Both the position numbers and the translations under genes were made by a program. Shown here in pieces: positions 34,980 to 42,110 of a stretch of DNA of 64,000 nt; position 1 is the first letter of the stretch; each line of letters starts with the position of its first letter. The notes under the pieces are model-generated. The model had not been told where the DNA came from and did no database searches. It worked only from the letters and a program-made list of their open reading frames with translations. Source of the DNA: Pelagibacteraceae bacterium AG-349-O05 (GTDB lineage Bacteria; Pseudomonadota; Alphaproteobacteria; Pelagibacterales; Pelagibacteraceae); contig QCDE01000001.1 in NCBI GenBank assembly GCA_003281005.1, positions 62,001-126,000 on the forward strand, written 5' to 3'.

Positions 34980-35871
34980 TTTACAATCAACCTATAAACA
35001 GCTTGAACAGAAATCTAAATATACAAATATATTTTTGAGATGGTTTTTATATTTTATTTTAATTCTTTTTGCCTCTTATTTTATCTTTCCATTATATGTG
35101 ATGATTGTAACGTCATTAAAGACAATGGAGGAAATTCGTCAAGGAACATTATTAACATGGCCAAGTGCAATAAATTTTGATTCATGGGCTGTAGCGTGGG
35201 GAGGTAGAGGTTATGGAGCCGGAGATACTTTTCTTAAACCTTATTTTTGGAATTCAATAAAAATGGTTGTTCCTGCTGTATTCTTTTCAACTTTTATTGG
35301 AGCTATGGCAGGGTATGTTTTGACAAAATGGAGATTTAGGGGAGATAAGTGGGTTTTTCTTTTTTTATTGTTTGGTTGTTTTATTCCGTACCAAGCAATT
35401 TTGTTACCTATGGCTAGAACCCTTGGAGTATTAGGAATTTCAAATTCTGTAATTGGCCTTGTATTAGTTCATACAGTTTACGGGATTCCTTTTACAACTC
35501 TTTTTTTTAGAAATTTTTATGTTTCTATACCTACAGAGTTAGTCAAAGCAGCCAGGATAGATGGAGCAGGTTTTTTTAAAATATTTTTTAAAATCTTACT
35601 ACCAATATCAGCACCCATTATTGTCGTAACTGTAATATGGCAATTTACTCAGATTTGGAATGATTTTCTATTTGGCTCTACTTTTTCATTTGGAGAGGCA
35701 GCACCAATTCAAGTTGCATTAAATAATATGGTTTTGTCTAGCACGAGCGTTAAAGAGTATAACGTGGATATGGCATCAGCTATTATAGCGGGCATACCAA
35801 CACTTATTGTTTATGTATTAGCGGGAAAATACTTTATAAGAGGATTAACTTCAGGAGCAGTGAAAGGATAA
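34969..35871 (+). CDS. CUT1 ABC sugar transporter permease 2
   Basis: A 300-aa permease with about six helices and the EAA loop TELVKAARIDGAG then LPISAP. It is the MalG/GtsC-type partner of the preceding permease, overlapping it by 11 bp. The ATPase gene follows after 2 bp. The segment TFSFGEAAPIQVALNNMV near the C-terminus is of the glucose/mannose importer kind. Confidence 0.94.
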   Translation: MQDSLQSTYKQLEQKSKYTNIFLRWFLYFILILFASYFIFPLYVMIVTSLKTMEEIRQGTLLTWPSAINFDSWAVAWGGRGYGAGDTFLKPYFWNSIKMVVPAVFFSTFIGAMAGYVLTKWRFRGDKWVFLFLLFGCFIPYQAILLPMARTLGVLGISNSVIGLVLVHTVYGIPFTTLFFRNFYVSIPTELVKAARIDGAGFFKIFFKILLPISAPIIVVTVIWQFTQIWNDFLFGSTFSFGEAAPIQVALNNMVLSSTSVKEYNVDMASAIIAGIPTLIVYVLAGKYFIRGLTSGAVKG

Positions 35872-35873
35872 AA

Positions 35874-36968
35874 ATGAAAACTTTAAGAATTGAGGAGTTA
35901 TCAAAAAATTTTGGAACAACTGAAGTTTTAAGAAAAATTAATTTAGAAATTGATGAGGGAAATTTTCTAGTTCTTTTAGGACCATCTGGATGTGGAAAAT
36001 CGACATTGTTAAATATAATTGCAGGTCTAGAAACAATAAATGAAGGAAATGTTTTCATTGACGATTATAATGTAAGTAAAGTAGAGCCAAAAGACCGTAA
36101 TATTGCTATGGTTTTTCAATCTTACGCTCTATATCCATCAATGAATGTTAGGGAAAATATGATTTTTGGTCTTAAACAGGCAAAAACATCCAAAGAAAAA
36201 ATAGAAGAACAGTTAGAAAAAGTTTCAAAATTTCTACAAGTAAATCAACTTTTAGAGAGAAAACCTTCTCAATTATCTGGAGGTCAAAGACAACGTGTTG
36301 CAATTGGTAGAGCTCTCGTAAGGGAGCCAAGAATATTTTTGTTTGACGAACCTTTATCTAACTTGGATGCAAAGCTAAGGGTTGAAATGAGGAGAGAAAT
36401 AAAAAAACTTCATCAACAGTTAAAAACAACAGTTGTTTATGTGACTCATGATCAAACCGAGGCAATGAGTTTGGGTACTAATATTGCAATTATGAATCAT
36501 GGAGTAATTCAACAAAATGATACTCCAGAAAAAATTTATAATAAGCCAAGCAATACTTTTGTTGCAGACTTTATTGGATCTCCATCAATGAATCTTATTA
36601 AGGGAGTCTTAAAAGAAAATTCAGGAGACTTATTATTTACAGTGAGTGGATCAAATTTAGAAATTCCAATAAAAGATTATGATTTTAAAGATAAATCAAA
36701 TTTAAATAATAAAGAAGTTTTCTTTGGTATTAGACCAGAACATATTTTCTTTAAAAAATTTAATGAAACTGATTTTGAAATTAATTTAAGAGCAGATCTT
36801 AGTGAGTACATAGGTCATGAGCAAATAATGACTTTTGATTATGCAAATCAAGAATTGTTAGCTAAATTTCCTTCTACAAATAAAATAGATCTTGGGAAGG
36901 AGACGAAATTATACTTTGATTTAACACAAGCATCTTTATTTGACGCTCAAACAGAGGAGAGAATATAA
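35874..36968 (+). CDS. CUT1 ABC transporter ATP-binding protein (UgpC/MsmX type)
   Basis: A 364-aa ATPase. Walker A is GPSGCGKST, the Q-loop FQSYALYP, signature LSGGQRQRVAIGRA, Walker B IFLFDEPLSN, and the switch His YVTHDQ. A C-terminal OB-fold (TOBE) regulatory domain of about 120 residues follows, with FFGIRPEH typical of the sugar group. It completes the importer, and the next gene, an SDR, starts one base after its stop. Confidence 0.95.
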   Translation: MKTLRIEELSKNFGTTEVLRKINLEIDEGNFLVLLGPSGCGKSTLLNIIAGLETINEGNVFIDDYNVSKVEPKDRNIAMVFQSYALYPSMNVRENMIFGLKQAKTSKEKIEEQLEKVSKFLQVNQLLERKPSQLSGGQRQRVAIGRALVREPRIFLFDEPLSNLDAKLRVEMRREIKKLHQQLKTTVVYVTHDQTEAMSLGTNIAIMNHGVIQQNDTPEKIYNKPSNTFVADFIGSPSMNLIKGVLKENSGDLLFTVSGSNLEIPIKDYDFKDKSNLNNKEVFFGIRPEHIFFKKFNETDFEINLRADLSEYIGHEQIMTFDYANQELLAKFPSTNKIDLGKETKLYFDLTQASLFDAQTEERI

Positions 36969-36969
36969 T

Positions 36970-37731
36970 ATGAAAGTAAAATATTCAGATTTAAAAAATA
37001 AAAGAATATTTATAACTGGAGGAGGTTCAGGAATTGGGGCATCAATCGTTGAGCATTTTTGTGAGCAAGGAAGTGAAGTTTATTTTGTAGATATTGATCT
37101 AAAAGAAACAAAAAAACTTTTAAACAAGATTAAGAAAAATAAATTTAGAACACCGACATTCATTGAATGTAATTTGTTAGACATCAATAAATTAGAAAAA
37201 ACAATCAAAAATATTATTGCAAAAAAAGGTCCTATACATGCTTTAATTAATAATGCCGCCAATGATGATAGACACACAACAGATCAGGTGGATGAAAAAT
37301 ATTGGGAAAATAGAATGGCAATAAACTTAAAACATTATTTTTTTGCAGCTAAAGCTGTGGTTAAATCTATGAAAAAAATGAAAGCTGGCTCGATTGTAAA
37401 TTTAAGTTCAGTTTCGTGGATGCTAGGTGAAGGTGATAAAGTTGTTTATGAAACTGCAAAATCTGCAGTAGTAGGTCTAACTAGATCTTTTGCACAAGAA
37501 TATGGAAAATATAATATCAGAACCAATTCAGTAGTCCCTGGATCTATTGCTACTGAAAGACAAATAAAACATTGGTTAACACCAAAGTACAAAAAGCTTA
37601 TTTTAGACAGTCAGGCTTTAAAAAGACAATTAAAACCTAATGATGTTGCTCAAATGGTAATGTTTTTAGCATCAGATCAATCATCTGGATGTACAAAACA
37701 AAGCTTTATTGTTGATGGCGGAATAACTTAA
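36970..37731 (+). CDS. SDR aldose 1-dehydrogenase (xylose/arabinose/galactose dehydrogenase-like)
   Basis: A 253-aa classical SDR with GGGSGIG, NNAA, catalytic Ser (NLSSVSW) and YETAKSA. The PGSIATERQ and GCTKQSFIVDGG segments resemble aldose dehydrogenases such as the xylose dehydrogenase of Caulobacter, which make the lactone. A frame starting at 36940 would add ten residues inside the ATPase gene; I use the ATG at 36970, right after that stop. It lies between the importer and the sugar-acid dehydratase and is the likely first enzyme of the pathway. It is a close paralogue of the SDR at 24947. Confidence 0.88.
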   Translation: MKVKYSDLKNKRIFITGGGSGIGASIVEHFCEQGSEVYFVDIDLKETKKLLNKIKKNKFRTPTFIECNLLDINKLEKTIKNIIAKKGPIHALINNAANDDRHTTDQVDEKYWENRMAINLKHYFFAAKAVVKSMKKMKAGSIVNLSSVSWMLGEGDKVVYETAKSAVVGLTRSFAQEYGKYNIRTNSVVPGSIATERQIKHWLTPKYKKLILDSQALKRQLKPNDVAQMVMFLASDQSSGCTKQSFIVDGGIT

Positions 37732-37739
37732 GAATAAAA

Positions 37740-39515
37740 ATGGGAAAAATTAAATTAAGAAGCAAAGAATGGTTTGATAATCCAAAAAATCCTGGATTAA
37801 CAGCCCTATATCTTGAAAGATATTTGAATTATGGACTAAAAAGGGAAGACCTTCAATCAGGAAAACCAATTATTGGTATTGCTCAATCTGGTAGCGATCT
37901 ATCCCCGTGCAATAGGCATTTTCAATCTTTAAGCAAAACTATAAAAGATGGAATCAGAAAAGCAGGAGGAATTCCGATGGAGTTTCCAACTCATCCTATT
38001 CAAGAAACTGGAAAAAGACCTACAGCTGCACTTGATAGAAATCTTTCCTACCTTTCATTGGTAGAAGTTCTCTTTGGATATCCAATTGATGGAGTTATTT
38101 TGACAACTGGATGTGATAAAACAACACCCGCAGCACTTATGGCTGCAGCTACTGTAAATATTCCATCAATCGTTTTGTCTGGTGGGCCAATGTTAGATGG
38201 AAATTATAAAGGAAAAAAAGCTGGATCAGGAACAATTATTTGGGAAGCGAGAAAATTACATGCAAAGGGCGTTATTAATTATGATGAATTTATGGATATG
38301 GCTGCTGCTTCAGCACCTAGCATAGGACATTGTAATACAATGGGAACTGCATCATCAATGAATTCGATTGCTGAGGCATTAGGAATGTCACTTCCTGGTA
38401 GTGCAATAATACCTGCACCATATAAAGAAAGAACAGAAGTATCATATAAAACTGGGGCAAGAATTGTCGAAATGGTATTTGAAAATTTAACTCCATCAAA
38501 AATTATGACAGAGGAAGCATTTGAAAATGCTGTATATGTAGCTAGTGCAATTGGTGCATCAAGTAACTGTCCTCCTCACCTGACAGCGATAGCTAGAAAC
38601 ATGGGTATAGATTTTGGGTTAGAAAAATGGGAAAAACTTGGAAACGACATTCCTTTATTAGCAAATTGTCAGCCAGCTGGTGAACATTTAATGGAAGGTT
38701 TTTATAAAGCTGGAGGAATCCCTGCAGTTATTAAAGAGTTAATAAAAAATAAAAAATTTAATTCTAAAGCTTTAACAGTTACAGGAAAATCAATTGAAGA
38801 AAATTTAAATTTTGAAATAAATACTGATAGAGAAATAATTAAATCTTATAAAAATCCTTTAGTAGAAAATGCAGGTTTTATAATAATGAGAAGTAATTTT
38901 TTTAATTCAGCAGTTATGAAAAAATCTGTAATAAGCTCAGAGTTTAAAAAAAGATATTTATCAAACAAAGATAGTTTAAATGTTTTCGAAGCTAAAGCAG
39001 TTGTTTTTGAAGGTCCTGAAGATTATCACCAAAGAATTAATGATGAAAGTTTAGAAATTGATGAGAACTCAATTTTAATAATAAGAGGATGTGGAACTGT
39101 TGGCTATCCTGGATCAGCAGAAGTTGTAAATATGCAGCCTCCAGACAGACTGTTAAAAAAAGGAATAAATACTTTACCAACTTTAGGGGACGGTAGACAA
39201 AGTGGTACCTCAGAAAACCCATCTATTTTAAACGTTTCTCCAGAATCCGCCGTAGGTGGTGATTTAATTATCCTTAAAACTGGAGATAAAATTAAAATTG
39301 ATCTAAATAAAGGTAGAATTGACTTATTAATTTCTGAAGATGAGTTTAAAAAAAGAAGACAAAATGTTAAATTACCAATTTTGCAAAACCAAACTCCCTG
39401 GCAAGAAATTTCAAGAAAAATGGTCGGTCAACTAGAAACTGGTGGATGCTTAGAAACAGAAACTATATATTTAGATATAATTAACACAAAAGGAATGCCA
39501 AGACATTCTCATTAA
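37740..39515 (+). CDS. IlvD/Edd-family sugar-acid dehydratase (xylonate/arabonate type)
   Basis: A 591-aa iron-sulfur dehydratase. Cluster Cys are C57 (DLSPCN), C125 (TTGCDKTTP) and C198 (GHCNTMG), matching the [2Fe-2S] sugar-acid dehydratases. The length and N-terminus (RSKEWFDNP) resemble D-xylonate and L-arabonate dehydratases rather than branched-chain IlvD or 6-phosphogluconate Edd. It would convert the aldonate into a 2-keto-3-deoxy acid. Neighbours on both sides supply the preceding and following steps. Confidence 0.93.
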   Translation: MGKIKLRSKEWFDNPKNPGLTALYLERYLNYGLKREDLQSGKPIIGIAQSGSDLSPCNRHFQSLSKTIKDGIRKAGGIPMEFPTHPIQETGKRPTAALDRNLSYLSLVEVLFGYPIDGVILTTGCDKTTPAALMAAATVNIPSIVLSGGPMLDGNYKGKKAGSGTIIWEARKLHAKGVINYDEFMDMAAASAPSIGHCNTMGTASSMNSIAEALGMSLPGSAIIPAPYKERTEVSYKTGARIVEMVFENLTPSKIMTEEAFENAVYVASAIGASSNCPPHLTAIARNMGIDFGLEKWEKLGNDIPLLANCQPAGEHLMEGFYKAGGIPAVIKELIKNKKFNSKALTVTGKSIEENLNFEINTDREIIKSYKNPLVENAGFIIMRSNFFNSAVMKKSVISSEFKKRYLSNKDSLNVFEAKAVVFEGPEDYHQRINDESLEIDENSILIIRGCGTVGYPGSAEVVNMQPPDRLLKKGINTLPTLGDGRQSGTSENPSILNVSPESAVGGDLIILKTGDKIKIDLNKGRIDLLISEDEFKKRRQNVKLPILQNQTPWQEISRKMVGQLETGGCLETETIYLDIINTKGMPRHSH

Positions 39516-39521
39516 AGAAAA

Positions 39522-40265
39522 ATGATTAAAAGACTTGAGGGAAAAAAAATTTTGGTAACAGCAGCTGGCCAGGGTATTGGCAAAGCTACTGCGATTGCAT
39601 TTCATAAAGAAGGTGCTCATGTCACTGCAACAGATTTAAATGATAAAACTTTAACTGATTTAAATAAAGAGTATCCTGAGATAAAAGTGCAAAATTTAGA
39701 TTCAACAGATAACAATGCAATTATAGAATTCACTAAAACTTTAGATAAAGTTGATGTTTTGTTTAATGCTGTTGGATTTGTCCATCACGGAACAATATTA
39801 GAATGTGATGAAAAAGATTGGGATTTTTCTTCTAATGTAAATGTCAAGTCGATGTACTTTATGTGTAAAGCTATTTTACCTTTAATGATCAAACAAAATG
39901 GTGGGTGTATTATTAATATATCTTCATGTGCATCTAGTTTTAAAGGTTTTCCAAATAGATTTGTTTACGGAACAACAAAGGGTGCAGTGATTGGTTTAAC
40001 AAAGGCGATTGCAGCAGATTTCGTTAAACAAAATATTAGATGTAATTCAATTGCGCCAGGTACAGTTTATTCACCTTCTTGGCAAGATAGGGTAAATCAA
40101 AGTCCAGATCCTGTTCAAGCAAAAAAAGATTTTATAGCAAGACAACCTATGGGAAGATTAGGAACTGCAGAAGAAATAGCAGCTGTGGCTGTATATTTAG
40201 CTAGCGACGATGCAACATTTACAACAGGAAGTACAATTCATGTTGATGGCGGAATTTCAATATAA
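39522..40265 (+). CDS. SDR 2-keto-3-deoxy sugar-acid dehydrogenase (fuconate-pathway type)
   Basis: A 247-aa SDR with cofactor loop TAAGQGIG and catalytic NISSCAS and YGTTKGA. VHHGTILECDEKDWDFS and the PGTVYSPSWQDRV segment resemble 2-keto-3-deoxy-L-fuconate 4-dehydrogenase and the related DHRS6/BDH2 group. That enzyme oxidises a 2-keto-3-deoxy acid to the 2,4-diketo form. Position between the dehydratase (6 bp) and an FAH hydrolase (20 bp) agrees closely with this. Confidence 0.88.
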   Translation: MIKRLEGKKILVTAAGQGIGKATAIAFHKEGAHVTATDLNDKTLTDLNKEYPEIKVQNLDSTDNNAIIEFTKTLDKVDVLFNAVGFVHHGTILECDEKDWDFSSNVNVKSMYFMCKAILPLMIKQNGGCIINISSCASSFKGFPNRFVYGTTKGAVIGLTKAIAADFVKQNIRCNSIAPGTVYSPSWQDRVNQSPDPVQAKKDFIARQPMGRLGTAEEIAAVAVYLASDDATFTTGSTIHVDGGISI

Positions 40266-40285
40266 TTAACAACAAAAGGATAAAT

Positions 40286-41128
40286 ATGAAGTTATTAAGA
40301 GTAGGACAAAAAGGAAGCGAAAAGCCAGCTGTTTTAGATAAAGATAGTAAAATTAGAGATATTAGTTCTCATGTTAAAGATTTAAATCCTGATCATTTAA
40401 ATTTTGAGACTATTTCTAAATTACAAAGTGCTGATTTATCTTCTTTACCAGAATTATCTGCAAGCGATCGAATAGGATCTTGTATTACTAAGCCAGGTAA
40501 ATTTGTTGCAATTGGATTAAATTATTCTGATCATGCTGCTGAAACTGGAGCTGATGTTCCTTCTGAACCAATAGTTTTTATGAAAGCTACTAGTTGTATA
40601 GTTGGACCTAATGATGACGTTGAAATAGTTTCTGGATCTAAAAAATTAGACTGGGAAGTTGAACTTGGGATTATTATAGGAAAAGAAACTAAACATATTT
40701 CTGAAAGCCAAGCTCAAGATCATATATTAGGTTATTGTTTGGTTAATGATGTAAGTGAAAGAGAATGGCAAATTGAAAAAATGGGTCAATGGGTTAAAGG
40801 AAAATCCCACGACACTTATGGACCAATCGGTCCTTACTTTGTTACTAAAGATGAAATTGCAGACGTTAACAATTTAAAGATGAGTTTAGATGTTAATGGA
40901 AAAAGAATGCAAACAGGTAATACAAGTACAATGATATTTAACGTCGATGTTATTGTCTCTTATTTGAGTAAATATATGTCTCTTCAAGCAGGTGATATTA
41001 TTACAACTGGAACACCCCCAGGAGTTGGCATGGGAATGAAACCTCAGCAGTTCTTAAAAGCTGGTGATACCATGAAATTGACAATTGAAAACTTGGGAGA
41101 ACAAAACTCCAAAGTTGTTTCTATATAA
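40286..41128 (+). CDS. FAH-family hydrolase, 2,4-diketo-3-deoxy-acid hydrolase-like
   Basis: A 280-aa fumarylacetoacetate-hydrolase-family enzyme. The catalytic domain starts at about residue 65 (KFVAIGLNYSDHA), has the metal-binding DWEVELGIIIG, then NDVSERE and TTGTPPGVG. Enzymes of this subgroup split 2,4-diketo-3-deoxy-L-fuconate or -rhamnonate into pyruvate and a hydroxy acid, and some are annotated as ureidoglycolate lyase. No purine or allantoin genes are nearby, whereas the pathway enzymes for the diketo acid are directly upstream, so I favour that role. Confidence 0.9.
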   Translation: MKLLRVGQKGSEKPAVLDKDSKIRDISSHVKDLNPDHLNFETISKLQSADLSSLPELSASDRIGSCITKPGKFVAIGLNYSDHAAETGADVPSEPIVFMKATSCIVGPNDDVEIVSGSKKLDWEVELGIIIGKETKHISESQAQDHILGYCLVNDVSEREWQIEKMGQWVKGKSHDTYGPIGPYFVTKDEIADVNNLKMSLDVNGKRMQTGNTSTMIFNVDVIVSYLSKYMSLQAGDIITTGTPPGVGMGMKPQQFLKAGDTMKLTIENLGEQNSKVVSI

Positions 41129-41198
41129 TTTTAAAATATGTGCTTTAAAATTTAAATAATTATATAATATTTAAAATTTCATCACCAAATAATTTATA

Positions 41199-42110
41199 AT
41201 GCTTAAAATTAAAACACTTAACCCTAAAGTTCTTTGGAAATTAAGATGTACTCTGGGTGAGGGAACATTGTGGGTTAAAGAACATAACTCAATATATTTT
41301 ACAGATATAAAAAAAAGAAAAATTTATTCATTTAACACTTTGACTAAAAAAAAGAATGTTTACAATGTTAATAAAGAAATAGGTTTTCTAGCACATGTAA
41401 AAGGTTATTTTTTTATATTAGGTCTTCAAGGAGAATTAAGAATACAAAATTTAAAATCAAAAAAAATTTTAAAATCAATCAAGATAGAACCAAATTTAAA
41501 ATTAAACAGAATTAACGATGGAAAAACAGATCCTGCTGGAAATCTTTGGTTTGGTACCATGGATAATCTAGAGAGAAAAATTGAAAAAGGCTCTTTATAT
41601 AAATTAGATAAAAATTTAAAGTTAACAAAAGTAGATAAAAATTACAGAATTACAAATGGACCAGCATTTATTGATCAATATAATTTTTATCACACAGATA
41701 GCCCAAAAAAAACAATCTATAAAATTAAAATAAACAAAAATAATAAAATAGTTAGCAAAAAAATATTTAAAAAATTATCTCCCGAAGAGGGATCGCCTGA
41801 TGGAATGACCTTAGATAAAAATAAAAATTTATGGGTAGCTCATTTCCATGGTGCTTGTATTTCTGTTTTTAATCAAAAAGCAAAATTAATTCACAGAATT
41901 TATTTTCCAGCAAAAAATATAACTAATTGTGCATTTGGAGGTAAAAATACAAAAGAACTTTACGTTTCAACAGCAACAAAAGGTATGAGCAAAGCAGATC
42001 TGCGAAAATTTAGATATTCAGGATTCTTTTTTAGTGTAAAAACAAATGCAAGAGGAGTTTTACAAAAAAAATTTATTATAAGTAATGAAGAAAAGAGATC
42101 TTTACTATGA
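41199..42110 (+). CDS. SMP-30/gluconolactonase family lactonase
   Basis: A 303-aa six-bladed beta-propeller protein of the SMP-30/gluconolactonase/LRE family. The metal-site Glu lies in GEGTLW near the N-terminus, with NDGKTDPAGNLWFGTM, ITNGPAF and SPDGMTLDKN supplying further ligands. No signal peptide, so it acts in the cytoplasm, opening the sugar lactone formed by the SDR dehydrogenase. The 70-bp gap upstream is AT-rich. Its last 26 bases overlap the ppc start. Confidence 0.9.
   Translation: MLKIKTLNPKVLWKLRCTLGEGTLWVKEHNSIYFTDIKKRKIYSFNTLTKKKNVYNVNKEIGFLAHVKGYFFILGLQGELRIQNLKSKKILKSIKIEPNLKLNRINDGKTDPAGNLWFGTMDNLERKIEKGSLYKLDKNLKLTKVDKNYRITNGPAFIDQYNFYHTDSPKKTIYKIKINKNNKIVSKKIFKKLSPEEGSPDGMTLDKNKNLWVAHFHGACISVFNQKAKLIHRIYFPAKNITNCAFGGKNTKELYVSTATKGMSKADLRKFRYSGFFFSVKTNARGVLQKKFIISNEEKRSLL

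Noticed and set aside
40286-41128. Calling the FAH-family protein ureidoglycolate lyase
   Set aside because: That name is often transferred automatically; there is no purine or allantoin context, while a diketo-acid pathway is complete around it.
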